Shown here piece by piece: positions 1 to 10,213 of a DNA stretch of 64,000 nt (positions are counted from its first letter, which is position 1; each line of letters starts with the position of its first letter). The stretch comes from JBGSMX01 sp963790405. Its GTDB lineage: Bacteria; Actinomycetota; Coriobacteriia; Anaerosomatales; JAGXFU01. Made by a program: the position numbers and the translations under genes. The stretch is taken from contig CAWBOJ010000003.1 of the NCBI GenBank assembly GCA_963790405.1, positions 434,001-498,000 of the forward strand, read 5' to 3'. The notes beneath the pieces were generated by a model that was not told where the DNA came from, made no database searches, and was given only the letters and a program-made list of their open reading frames with translations.

Positions 1-63
1 GAGTACGCCCAGGTCGACCGAGTCGCGCGGATTGTCAGGCCCTACCTTGAGGCGCTTCAGTGA
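1..63 (+). CDS. C-terminal end of a gene upstream of abiEii, probably the AbiEi-type antitoxin
   Basis: Only the last 20 codons are inside the window, reading in frame from base 1 and ending in TGA at 61-63. The stop overlaps the GTG start of the next gene by 4 bases (GTGA), so the two are translationally coupled. The fragment is too short to identify by itself. The call as the AbiEi-type antitoxin and autorepressor rests only on its position directly before an AbiEii-like toxin, the usual order in these pairs. Confidence 0.45.
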   Translation, partial: EYAQVDRVARIVRPYLEALQ

Positions 64-992
64 GCGCCCGGCAGGTCACTAACGTACCCGCGTCGGTACG
101 CGGGCGGCTTGTGAACCGCGCGAGGGAGCAGAGGGAGTCTTTCGACCAGATACTCCTGTACTTCGCCATCGAGCGCTTCCTATTCAGGCTTTCGCGCACG
201 GAATGGGGAGACCGTCTCGTGGTCAAGGGCGCCACGATGCTCCGAGCGCGGGGCACACCGCTGGGCAGACCGACCAAGGACATCGACTTCTTCGGATCCA
301 TAGATGCATCTCCGGCTAGCATCGAGCGGATCATCAGGGATTGCCTGCGTGTAGAGTACCCGGCTGACGGCATCGTTTTCGGGGATGAGATCAAGCTATC
401 CGAGATCACAGTGGCGAATCGCTATCCGGGTGTTCGCGTCGTGCTTCGGGGTCATCTCGATAACGCGCGCTTCAAGCTCAAGCTGGAGATCGGCGTTGAT
501 GATGCAGTGGTACCCGACCCGGGGTGGGTCGACTACCCCGTGCTGCTCGATCTCGAGGCTCCGCGCGTACTTGTCTACCAACCAGTCACCGCCATTGCCG
601 AGAAGCTCGAGGCGATGGTCAAATTGGGCATCACCAACAGTCGAATGAAGGACTTCTACGACATCTGGCTGTTGGCGCGGACACAACGATTCGACGGCAC
701 CGAGATGGCATCGGCCCTTCGCGCAACGTTTGATCATCGACAGACACCGTTGCCAGAGGGGTTGCCGGTTGCATTCACCCCGGCCTACTACGATGACCCT
801 GCGGTGCAGGCGAGATGGCGCGGTTTCATCGCCAAGTACGGGATTGATACTGCCGATGAACTGGCAGAGATATGCGCAGCAATCGCCAAGTTCGTGATGC
901 CGGCGCTGCAAGCTTCGGCCCAGGGCGCCGACTTCCAGATGGTGTGGACTGCGGAATCCGGCTGGATGCCAGTTGAGGAGGCCGAGGAGTGA
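60..992 (+). CDS. AbiEii/AbiGii-type nucleotidyltransferase toxin
   Basis: This 310-residue protein belongs to the nucleotidyltransferase superfamily of AbiEii/AbiGii toxins, the toxic half of type IV toxin-antitoxin and abortive-infection systems. The N-terminal third carries the family signature: a KGATMLRARG segment (about residues 57-66) followed by RPTKDIDFFG (about 70-80), in which DID supplies the metal-binding aspartates. A later VAEKLEAMVKLG-like helix and KDFYDIW motif also fit the family. The GTG start at 60 overlaps the preceding stop by 4 bases. Such toxins are believed to modify tRNA or another nucleotide-linked target, but the substrate cannot be read here. Length is normal and the frame is intact. 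Confidence 0.85.
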   Translation: MSARQVTNVPASVRGRLVNRAREQRESFDQILLYFAIERFLFRLSRTEWGDRLVVKGATMLRARGTPLGRPTKDIDFFGSIDASPASIERIIRDCLRVEYPADGIVFGDEIKLSEITVANRYPGVRVVLRGHLDNARFKLKLEIGVDDAVVPDPGWVDYPVLLDLEAPRVLVYQPVTAIAEKLEAMVKLGITNSRMKDFYDIWLLARTQRFDGTEMASALRATFDHRQTPLPEGLPVAFTPAYYDDPAVQARWRGFIAKYGIDTADELAEICAAIAKFVMPALQASAQGADFQMVWTAESGWMPVEEAEE

Positions 993-1048
993 TTGGGAAG
1001 GGCATGCAGTCAGGGTGTTCTCGCGTCCCGAACGCTCTTCCCCGCGCG

Positions 1049-1980
1049 TCAGATTGCGCGCCCGCCTCGCTGAGCGAGTCCTGCCGCGACCTCGAGTACG
1101 AGTAGCGCGGCGAGTCGCACCGTGCGCCCGTCGGGCGCGTCGGCAGCTGCATCCACCTCGGTGATGTCGACGCCTCGCACGCGCGGATCGTGGGCGAGCA
1201 GGCGTGCGAACTGCCTCAGCTCGTCGGCGGAGATGCCTCCGGGTGCTGAGGCGGGGCAGCCGGGGACGACGGAGCGGTCGCAGACATCCACGTCGAGGTC
1301 GACGAAGATCGGACGACCGCCATGGCCGGCAATCTCGAGCGCTTGCGCGGTGACCTCGAGCGGCGAGCGCAGACGGAGCGCGTCGCGGGCGATGACCGTG
1401 ATGCCGTACTCGTGCGCGCGATCCGCGTAGAACGCCGAGTTCGAGAAATCCGCGATGCCGATCTGAACGATGTGCGCCCCGGGCAGACCCGCTTCGACGA
1501 GACGGCGCACCGGCGAGCCGTTGGTGGTGCCGTCGCGCAGGTCGTGGTGGGCGTCCAGGGTGATGAGTCCCCATTCTCCAAGCGCGTCGCCAGCGAGTCC
1601 GCGCAGCAGGGAGTACGTGATCGAGTTGTCGCCTCCGATGCCGAGGACAAGCGGGAAGCGCTGCGCGGCGCTCTTGCGCGGCCGGACGACTCGCGCTTCT
1701 CCGTCGGGACCGTCGGGATTCTCGACGTCGCCCAGATCGACCGCGCGCAGCGAAGCGAGATCGACACCACTGCTTGCAGCGAACAGCGAGTAGCGCGAGA
1801 GCGCCTCGCGAACCGCGGCGGGGGTCGTGTGAGCACTCGAGGGTGAGATCGAGGTCGTGTGGGCAGGCACGCCGATCAGCGCGAGGTCGCCGCGCGCCGT
1901 GCTCGGCTCGGCCGAGGGCGCGAGCCAGTCGGAGCTTCTCGGCCAGTTTGGGTCGCTGCGGCAAGGTTCGACTTGGCCAT
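1049..1980 (-). CDS. hutG: Formimidoylglutamase/arginase-family ureohydrolase (HutG), frameshifted near the start
   Basis: A binuclear-metal ureohydrolase, probably the last hut step (N-formimidoyl-L-glutamate to glutamate), because it sits divergently beside hutHUI. Visible motifs are GGDNS, DAHHD and DLDVDVCD. In the first, the arginase-type GGDHS metal histidine is replaced by Asn. A naive start is the GTG at 1870, but the same frame continues upstream with conserved sequence (EPCRSDPNWPRSSDWLAP) and has no start codon. An ATG at 1978-1980, 5 bases after a GAGGTGG ribosome site, is in another frame. One missing base at codon 2-3 joins them into about 310 residues, the usual family length. 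It converges on abiEii. Agmatinase or another ureohydrolase is the alternative. Confidence 0.82.
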
Positions 1981-2138
1981 GAAATCCACCTCACAAGGGC
2001 AGACGGCGACGGGTTCCATCGCCGCGAATCGGGCAGATACTCTAGCGGCGGGCGCATTGGTGCAGGTCAAGGTGTAACGTGCGGTATGCGCCCCCACAGA
2101 TGAGTGTTCCACACTTTGGACACGATGAGAGGTACGGG

Positions 2139-3683
2139 ATGAACGAGATGCGCCGAGTGGTGCTGCACGTGGATCCGCCAACCATGGATGACGTGCTTGC
2201 GGTCGCGCGCGCGGGAGCTGCGGTCGAGATATCCGATGAGTCCGCGACGGCCATCGATGAGTCCCGCGCCCACGTCGATCGCCTGGCGCGCTCGGGGGAG
2301 CCGGTGTATGGCATCAGCACGGGATTCGGCGCGCTTGCCACGAAGTACATCGAGCCGGAAAAGCGTCGTCAACTGCAGCGCGCACTCGTCCGCTCCCATG
2401 CCGCCGGGGCCGGAGCCGCAGTCGAGACCGAGGTCGTGCGCGCGATGATGATGCTGCGACTCTCGACGCTGTGCACAGGGCGCACGGGTGTGCGTCTCAG
2501 CACCGTGCAGGCGTACGCGGCTCTGCTCAACGCGCATATCACGCCGCACGTGCCGGAGTACGGGTCGCTCGGCTGCTCGGGAGATCTGGCGCCGCTCGCT
2601 CACTGCGCGCTGGTGCTGATCGGTCAGGGCGAGGTGCTTGACTCCGCCGGCACGCGAATGCCCGCTACCGAAGCGCTCGCTGCGGCCGGACTGGAGCCGG
2701 TCGAGCTGCAGGAGAAGGAAGGCCTCGCGCTGATCAACGGCACCGACGGCATGCTCGGCATGCTCGTCATGGCCATCGCCGACATGACCTCGCTTCTGAA
2801 GGTGGCCGACATCGGCGCGGCGATGACCGTCGAGGCGCTTCTCGGCACGGATCGGGTGTACGCGGCCGATCTGCAGGCGCTCAGGCCGCAGCCCGGTCAG
2901 GCGGCCTCGGCGCGGAATCTCACGCGGGTGATGGATGGCTCGCAGATCACGGCCTCGCATCGCACCGGCGACGTGCGCGTGCAAGACGCGTACTCGCTTC
3001 GCTGTGCGCCGCAGGTAGCGGGCGCGGTGCGCGACACGCTGGAGCATGCCGAGAAGGTCGCGCTGCGCGAGATGGCCTCGGCTATCGACAACCCGGTGGT
3101 GCTGCCCGACGGGCGGATCGAGTCCAACGGCAACTTCCACGGCGCTCCTGTGGCCTACGTGCTCGACTTCCTCGCGATCGCCGCGGCGGATCTGGCGTCG
3201 ATGAGCGAGCGCCGCACCGACCGGATGCTCGATCCTTCGCGCTCCAACGGGCTGCCGCCGTTTCTGGCCGAGGACCCCGGTGTGGACTCGGGACACATGA
3301 TCGCGCAGTACACGCAGGCGTCGATCGTGAGCGAGATGAAGCGGCTCGCGGCACCCGCGAGTGTGGACTCGATCCCGTCCTCGGCGATGCAAGAAGACCA
3401 CGTCTCGATGGGCTGGAACGCGGCGCGCAAGTTGCGTCGCGCGCTCGAGGGGCTCGAGATCGTCCTCGCGATCGAGGTGCTGGTGGCCGCCCGCGCGCTC
3501 GAGCTTCGGGAGCCGCTCGCGCCCGGTGCCGGTACCGGCAGCAGCGCAAAGCGCGGTGCACGCGCGCGTCGGGCAGGCGGGGCCGGATGCCGAGCTCGCG
3601 GTCGAGATCGAAGCCGCCCGGCGCTTGTCGGCGACGGCGCGCTGGTCGCGGCCGTCGAGGAGGTCGTGGGGGCGTTGGAGTGA
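2139..3683 (+). CDS. hutH: Histidine ammonia-lyase, with a compensating pair of frameshifts near the C-terminus
   Basis: Deaminates L-histidine to urocanate, the first step of histidine use. The protein has 514 codons, normal for the family. The MIO cofactor site reads GSLGCSGDLAPLAH (about residues 140-153): the tripeptide is Cys-Ser-Gly instead of the textbook Ala-Ser-Gly. YGISTGFG, NGTDGMLG and the SSAMQEDHVSMG segment are also present. I chose the ATG at 2139, after GAGAGG, over the GTG at 2079. From about 3537 the conserved frame moves by one (AVHARVGQAG, AVEIEAARRL) and returns at about 3625 (VGDGALVAAVEEVVG), so two opposite single-base errors cancel. It leads hutHUI; 158 bases separate it from divergent hutG and should hold both promoters. 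Confidence 0.93.
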   Translation: MNEMRRVVLHVDPPTMDDVLAVARAGAAVEISDESATAIDESRAHVDRLARSGEPVYGISTGFGALATKYIEPEKRRQLQRALVRSHAAGAGAAVETEVVRAMMMLRLSTLCTGRTGVRLSTVQAYAALLNAHITPHVPEYGSLGCSGDLAPLAHCALVLIGQGEVLDSAGTRMPATEALAAAGLEPVELQEKEGLALINGTDGMLGMLVMAIADMTSLLKVADIGAAMTVEALLGTDRVYAADLQALRPQPGQAASARNLTRVMDGSQITASHRTGDVRVQDAYSLRCAPQVAGAVRDTLEHAEKVALREMASAIDNPVVLPDGRIESNGNFHGAPVAYVLDFLAIAAADLASMSERRTDRMLDPSRSNGLPPFLAEDPGVDSGHMIAQYTQASIVSEMKRLAAPASVDSIPSSAMQEDHVSMGWNAARKLRRALEGLEIVLAIEVLVAARALELREPLAPGAGTGSSAKRGARARRAGGAGCRARGRDRSRPALVGDGALVAAVEEVVGALE

Positions 3684-3720
3684 CCGCGCGGAGGGTCGCT
3701 CGGGACACAAGGAGGTCGTC

Positions 3721-5382
<1,662 letters not shown>

Positions 5383-5386
<4 letters not shown>

Positions 5387-6573
5387 GCGCCACCGTCATC
5401 ACAGGCATCGGCGAGCTCGTGACCTGCGATTCGACGCTTGGCGACGGGAGCCCGCTCGGCATCGTGCGAGACGCGGCGATCGTCATCGAGGGCGATCGCG
5501 TGGCGTGGGTCGGTGCCGCCAGCGCCGCTTCCGCTGCAGACGAGCGCGTGGATGTCGGCGGTCGCGCGGTCGTGCCCGGCTTCGTCGACAGCCACACGCA
5601 CCTGGTCTTCGCCGGGGAGCGCTCGGCCGAGTTCGCCGCGCGCATGGCCGGCGAGCCCTACACCGGCGGCGGCATCATGACGACGGTCGCTGCGACGCGC
5701 GCTGCTTCTGCCGAGGAGCTGCGCGCGAACACGCGCCGGCTCGCCGACGAGATGCTCGGGTTCGGCACCACCACGGTCGAGATCAAGAGCGGCTACGGGC
5801 TCACCGTTGCCGACGAGGTGAAGCTGCTGCAGGTCGCACGCGAGTTCACCTCCGAGACGACGTTTCTCGGCGCGCATGTCGTGCCTGCCGAGTACGCGGA
5901 CGATCGCGCTGCGTACGTCGCGCTCGTCACGGGCGAGATGCTTGAGGCGTGCGCTCCGCTCGCACGCTGGATCGACGTCTTCTGCGACACCGGCGCGTTC
6001 GATGAGGATGAGACCCGCGCGATCCTCTCGGCGGGTGTCTCGGCGGGACTGATGCCGAAGCTGCACGGCAACCAGCTGGAGCACGGGCCTGGCGTGCGCC
6101 TCGCGGTGGAGTTCGAGGCCGCGAGCGTCGATCACTGCACGCACCTCACCGATGGCGACATCGAAGCCCTGCGCGATTCCGACGTCGTGGCTACGCTGCT
6201 TCCCGGTGCCGACTTCTCTACGCGAGGGCCGTATCCCGACGCCCGCAAGGTGCTCGATGCGGGCGTCACCGTCGCGCTGGCGACGGACTGCAACCCGGGA
6301 TCGTCGTATGTGACATCGATGCCGCTTTGCGTCGCCCTGGCGGTTCGCGAGATGCGCATGACGCCTGCCGAGGCGCTTCTCGCTGCCACCGCCGGCGGGG
6401 CCGCGGCGCTCAGACGCGCGGACGTCGGCCGCTTGTCCCCGGGAGCTGCGGCCGATTTCGTCGTGCTCGATGCCCCGAGCCACGTGCACCTGGCTTACCG
6501 GCCCGGGGGCCGCCTTGTGAGCGCGGTGTGGCGGGGCGGAGTGTCGTCCTCGGACTTGTCGGCGTTCATGTAG
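5383..6573 (+). CDS. hutI: Imidazolonepropionase
   Basis: Hydrolyses 4-imidazolone-5-propionate to N-formimidoyl-glutamate, the substrate for HutG. It is a 396-residue amidohydrolase-superfamily TIM barrel. Metal and substrate motifs are in place: FVDSHTHLVFAG (HxH), GAHVVP, KLHGNQLEHG and LATDCNPGSS (the metal-binding Asp). The GTG start at 5383 overlaps the hutU stop as GTGA. The gene is uninterrupted and closes the operon. With hutG opposite, the window encodes the four-enzyme pathway that ends in glutamate without a separate deiminase. Confidence 0.96.
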
Positions 6574-6682
6574 ACCACGCGTGTGGCCGTGCCCGACTCT
6601 CACAACAGCAGCCGGTCGTTTGCGCTTCAGACGAGTCGGGAAGCCACAAGATGGATCAATCGATTGCAGCCGGGGGTATGTG

Positions 6683-7088
6683 GTGGAACAACATCAGGAG
6701 TTCATGGGACTTGTACTGGACGACGAGGTTCTTCTCACGCCTGAGGGCCCCATGTCCCTCGCTGAGTTGACGCGCGCCGAGTTCGTGCGAGACGTGGTTG
6801 TCGACGGCCAGGGACCGACCACCAAAGGGACTTCGACTCCTGCTGTGATCGGGGGAGCGCTCGTAGGTGGGGCGCTGTTCGGAGGAATCGGGGCAGTGGG
6901 CGGCGGGCTTCTCGGCTCGACTGTGGAGCGAGAGACTCCCGGGAACGCCGAGGTTTCGGACTGCGTCGGTGAAGCTCGTGTTCGAGACCGGATCCAGCGC
7001 CTATTCGATGGATATTCCGCGCGACAAGGAGGCGGACGCCCACAAGTTCGCCCAGATGGTCGAGCGGGCGATGAAGAGGCGCCGCTAG
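6683..7088 (+). CDS. Small membrane protein of unknown function with a C-terminal PH-like stretch, frameshifted
   Basis: Not recognised by name. The N-terminal half (GTG at 6683, or ATG at 6704 behind AGGAG) has a hydrophilic start and then a glycine-rich hydrophobic stretch (IGGALVGGALFGGIGAVGGG), likely one membrane-associated segment. The coding frame then shifts by one base at about 6955 and continues as VKLVFETGSSAYSMDIPRDK and a helical, basic end (MVERAMKRRR). This C-terminal part resembles small bacterial PH-like domains. Removing one base gives 135 codons. It stands alone between hutI and the ubiB operon, about 110 bases after hutI, so it may be read by hut transcription. Confidence 0.55.
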
Positions 7089-7432
7089 ACGTCGGATGCA
7101 GCAAACGGCGCCGGACTTGAGGGCTCGCGGCTGAGGGGTACCATCAACAGGAGCGCTCGCAGCCGCGCCCGGGTCGGGCTCGATCCTGAAGCGTCGCTGC
7201 TGCAAGGCGAGGTCGGGCGCATCGGTCGGGAGCCCGCGCCTGGCTGCCCGATGTCGCGCCAGGAGAATCGATTCGTCAACTGAATGGCCCTGCAACGCCG
7301 TGGCGTGTGGCCGGTCAGACCGTGATCTGCTCTCCCCACGCGCGGATCTTGTCCCAATCGCGTCCGTCGGATGTCGGTTGACCTGGTGGGACGAGACGGA
7401 ACCCGGAAGACGGTCAGTCCACATAATACGTC
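7089..7432. other. Region without a recognised gene; possible remnant of a minus-strand ORF at 7315-7413
   Basis: No complete gene is supported here. On the minus strand a 32-codon open stretch (7318-7413, stop 7315-7317) has coding-like composition and reads LVPPGQPTSDGRDWDKIRAW before its stop. An ATG at 7424 (MWTDRLPG) lies in another frame, so a short frameshifted gene of about 36 residues or the tail of a lost gene are both possible. I cannot assign a family. Confidence 0.3.
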
Positions 7433-7460
7433 TTGCGTTGTATTACGCATTGCGTAATAC
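7433..7460 (+). promoter_or_regulatory. Promoter overlapped by a perfect palindromic operator
   Basis: A -35-like TTGCGT (7433-7438) and a -10-like TAATAC (7455-7460) are 16 bases apart, about 60 bases before the ATG at 7521. Bases 7440-7460 form a perfect inverted repeat: 10-base arms (GTATTACGCA and its complement) around a single T. The arms cover the spacer and the -10, which is where a dimeric repressor of TetR, MarR or PadR type would block RNA polymerase. No regulator gene is immediately adjacent. Confidence 0.6.
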
Positions 7461-7520
7461 TAGCTCCAGAGTCACCAGGACGGGGCTGGGACAGTTGGTC
7501 GATCCAAGGGGGTGGTTCGG

Positions 7521-7865
7521 ATGGCGGACTTCGATCCTATGAAGTTCTTCGCGCTGTGGATGTTCACGCACGATCAAGCTGACGACCTGATGGTGCAGTC
7601 GGTTGAGCGTGGCCGCGGTGTTGCGGGCGAGGGAATGTCCGGTGGGGCCGATGCCTTCACCGATGGCTTCATGGCAATGGTTGCCGAGGAGAAGGCGCGC
7701 CTCAACGAGCAGATCGCCTCGGGGAAGACCGATGAGGCTGTGAGTCCTGGGGACGAGCATCTCGACGAGGTTCGCTTCGAGGTCGCCGAGTTGCGCGGGC
7801 GATTGGACCAGATGCAGGTGACCCTGGATGCGATTGCAGCGCACGTCGGCGCCAAGGGGGCGTGA
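7521..7865 (+). CDS. Conserved-looking small acidic helical protein co-transcribed with the UbiB-like kinase
   Basis: A 114-residue hydrophilic protein of unknown function. It is predominantly helical by composition, and its last 45 residues (DEHLDEVRFEVAELRGRLDQ) show a heptad pattern typical of a coiled coil. The ATG at 7521 follows AAGGGGG at 8 bases; a GTG at 7512 is the alternative. Its stop lies inside the start region of the next gene (GTG at 7862 or ATG at 7871), so the two form one operon under the palindromic operator at 7440-7460. The layout resembles small phasin-like helper proteins next to ABC1 kinases, but that is only an analogy. Confidence 0.7.
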   Translation: MADFDPMKFFALWMFTHDQADDLMVQSVERGRGVAGEGMSGGADAFTDGFMAMVAEEKARLNEQIASGKTDEAVSPGDEHLDEVRFEVAELRGRLDQMQVTLDAIAAHVGAKGA

Positions 7866-7870
7866 GTCAC

Positions 7871-9225
7871 ATGTCCGCGCGTTCGAGCCGGATCACCCGC
7901 GTGCTCCTGGCTGCGGCTACACGCGGCATCGTTCGCTCGCGCTTCGGTCTGGCGTCCGCGCCTGCTCGGCGTAGTGTATTTGCCGAGGAGTGGCGCCGCG
8001 CGTTCGAGGAACTGGGGGGCGCCTTCATCAAGCTTGGTCAGATGATTTCGGTTCGGCCCGACGAGTTCGGCGATGAACTCGCGGGCGAGATGGAGCGGCT
8101 TCGGGACAGGGTGGCTCCGGTCCCCTTTTCGAGTCTTCTTCCGGTTATCGAGGCGAGCCTGGGAGCTTCGGTATCGTCGCTGTATGCGTCGGTTGAAGAG
8201 GTGCCGATCGCGACTGCGTCGGTGGCTCAGGTACATGGTGCCGTGCTCGCCTCGGCGTACCGGCCGGTGTGGGGCGATGAGCTGCCGGCAGGCGCGAAAG
8301 TCGTAGTGAAAGTCATCCGCCCCGGGGCGGCGGAGGCGCTGCGAGCCGATGTAGCCGAAGCTCGGCGCCTCGTGGCCAGCGCACTCGTGCACCGTGCGTT
8401 GCGCGGCGTCGATCTCGAAGCGATCCTCGACGAATTCGCGGCGTCCCTCGAACGCGAACTAGACCTGCGCGTCGAGGGCCGTATCGCCGACCGGTTCGCG
8501 TTCGACTTTCGTCCGGATCCAAGATCGTCGTGCCGAGGATCGTGTGGACGCACTCCGCGCCGCGCGTTCTCACCATGGAGCGCATGTACGGATGGCGGCT
8601 CTCGGAGCTATCCGAGGCGGAGCTGGCCGGCGTCGACGCGCATGCCCTGGCCGTGCACGGCGCGACCGCGTTCATGCGCCAGGTCATGCTCTACGGCCGC
8701 TACCATGCCGACCTGCACCCATCGAACCTGTTCGTCACCCCCGACAGCCGGATCGCCTACCTCGACTTCGGCATCGTGGGTCACCTGACCGACGCCGAGC
8801 GCGGCGACATCGCGCAGGTGCTCGGCGGCTTCGTCTACCGAGACGCCGACCGGGCGCTTCGGTACTCGGCCAACCTCGGCGTGGTTGTTCCACCGCACAA
8901 GGTGGCAACAGTGCGCCGAGAGCTCGGTGAGCTGCTCGACAAGACGATGGCGGGTGGAAGCAGCGACTTTCGCCACTTCGGCCTCGGGTTCCTTGGCCTG
9001 CTGAGGCGCAACGGAATCGCGATCCCCGGCGGCTACGGGCTGCTCGTCAAGTCGCTTGCGACGGTCGAAGGTGTCGCGCGGCGGCTCTACCCCGACATCG
9101 ACATCATGGAGGTCGCGCGTCCATTCGTGACCCGCATGATCGGCGACAGCATCGGCCGCCCGGAGACGCTGCAGCAGCGGATTCCGGCGGTGTGGCGTGC
9201 CGCGATGCGCGAGCTTCTGGCATAG
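7871..9225 (+). CDS. ABC1/UbiB/ADCK-family atypical kinase, frameshifted
   Basis: An atypical protein-kinase-like ATPase of the UbiB family, which supports isoprenoid-quinone or lipid metabolism at the membrane. Signature motifs are present: AFIKLGQMISVRPD (KxGQ), the ATASVAQVHGA nucleotide loop, KVVVKVIRPG (the ATP-lysine region), ERELDLRVEG (ExD), VVPRIVW, YHADLHPSNL and DFGIVGHL (metal-binding DFG). The frame changes once at about 8521, where one base is missing inside ...PDP/KIVVPRIV. Adding it back gives 452 codons, a usual length. A GTG at 7862 is an alternative start. The usual C-terminal pair of membrane helices is not obvious. Quinone biosynthesis is inferred from the family only. 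Confidence 0.85.
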
Positions 9226-9285
9226 GCATTCCGAGGAGACAGCGCGTGTGCCTCATCGCGCACGCTGATAGTGAGGAGGACGGTC

Positions 9286-9765
9286 ATGTCCGAGACGAGG
9301 GGTCGGTCGGAGTTGCAGGGTCTCTTCGGCGCGCTGCTCGGAGGGCTCCTGGCATCGTTCGTGGCGTCAGCTGTCTTCGCCGGGTTGCTGGGAGACGATG
9401 GTTCGCTTGGAACAAACGACATGCTCAGTGTGGTGCTCGTTGGCCTCGCGTGCGCCATCGCTTTCATGGTGGGCGGTCTGTATGTGACCGATCGGCTGAC
9501 GTGGCTCGGGAGTGCGATGTTCTTTGCGAGCGGCTTCACGACGCTATGGAGCGTCGGCCTCTCGTTTGCCGCGCAACCGCGGTGGGCGGTGCCGACGGCA
9601 CTGGGAGTCGCCATCGTAGTCGGCATGACGATCGGAGGGCGCCGCTTCGGGCGCGAGTCGGGACAGACGCCTTCTGGTCGGGGCTGGCCGCCGTTCCGCT
9701 CGTGTGAGGACTCCTCATGGTCACGTCTCGCGCAGGCACCTATGAGATCACACCGGTGGTCGTGA
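9286..9765 (+). CDS. Small multi-pass membrane protein, C-terminus uncertain
   Basis: Unrecognised membrane protein. The ATG at 9286 follows GAGGAGG. At least four hydrophobic segments follow: LFGALLGGLLASFVASAVFA, SVVLVGLACAIAFMVGGLYV, AMFFASGFTTLWSVGLSFA and ALGVAIVVGMTIGG. After GRRFGRE (about codon 122) the reading frame turns into low-complexity Ser/Pro/Arg text, while another frame reads DAFWSGLAAVPLV to a TGA at 9705-9707. The true end is therefore probably in that second frame after an indel. It lies 60 bases after the UbiB-like gene and just before a PadR regulator. Confidence 0.6.
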   Translation: MSETRGRSELQGLFGALLGGLLASFVASAVFAGLLGDDGSLGTNDMLSVVLVGLACAIAFMVGGLYVTDRLTWLGSAMFFASGFTTLWSVGLSFAAQPRWAVPTALGVAIVVGMTIGGRRFGRESGQTPSGRGWPPFRSCEDSSWSRLAQAPMRSHRWS

Positions 9766-9884
9766 ACGGCGCCGGGCTCGCCATTGCCTGGCTCGTCGTC
9801 GGGCGACGCGGGCCGCGCAGCCGGTCGGTGTGCCAGGAGCAATCGATGATGACCGACACGAAAGAGGCCGCGTGGACCCACTAG
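9717..9884 (+). CDS. Possible small one-helix membrane protein
   Basis: A 55-codon ORF starting ATG six bases after GAGG, with one clear hydrophobic stretch (VVVNGAGLAIAWLVVG) followed by basic residues. It overlaps the PadR start at 9872. It may instead be the C-terminal part of the previous membrane protein, because the same frame upstream (DAFWSGLAAVPLV) is separated from it only by TGA at 9705-9707. Below the usual ORF-calling length, and not recognised. Confidence 0.35.
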   Translation: MVTSRAGTYEITPVVVNGAGLAIAWLVVGRRGPRSRSVCQEQSMMTDTKEAAWTH

Positions 9885-10213
9885 CCGCCTGGCTCGCGCA
9901 GACGCGCAAGGGCGTTGTCGAGCTCTTCGTTCTCGAGCTGTTGAGCAGCCGGGGTCGCCTGCATGGCTACGGTATCGTGCAGGCGCTCGACGAGCTCGGA
10001 GACCTCGTGGCGGGGCTGAGCACCGTCTATCCCGTGCTCAAGCGGCTGGAGTCAGACGGTCTTGTAGCGGCTGCCTGGGAGACCGACGCGCCCGGCAACC
10101 CGCGCAAGTACTACGAGCTCACATCAGAAGGTGCCGGGTTCCTGCAGCGGGCTCAGACTGAATGGCAACGCATCGGCGAGGCCATGGACACACTGAGGGG
10201 GGAGGACGCATGA
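9872..10213 (+). CDS. PadR-family transcriptional regulator
   Basis: A 113-residue winged-helix regulator: the VELFVLELLSSRGRLHGYGI recognition region, then STVYPVLKRLESDGLV and the KYYELTSEG wing are the PadR signature. I chose the GTG at 9872, after GAAAGAGG, over the longer start at 9830, because the extra residues are not family-like. The stop overlaps the next ATG (ATGA), so it is coupled to the HAAS-domain membrane protein. PadR plus HAAS-domain pairs are a common two-gene arrangement in Gram-positive bacteria. The regulator probably controls its own operon. Confidence 0.88.
   Translation: MDPLAAWLAQTRKGVVELFVLELLSSRGRLHGYGIVQALDELGDLVAGLSTVYPVLKRLESDGLVAAAWETDAPGNPRKYYELTSEGAGFLQRAQTEWQRIGEAMDTLRGEDA

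Noticed and set aside
7085..7450. 121-codon minus-strand ORF in the gap before the UbiB-like operon
   Set aside because: Arg/Ser/Pro-rich without family features; only a 32-codon stretch in another frame looks coding.
9702..9720. TGA at 9705-9707 between two hydrophobic stretches as a second selenocysteine site
   Set aside because: It would fall inside a membrane helix, no suitable hairpin follows, and an indel lies just upstream, so error is the simpler explanation.
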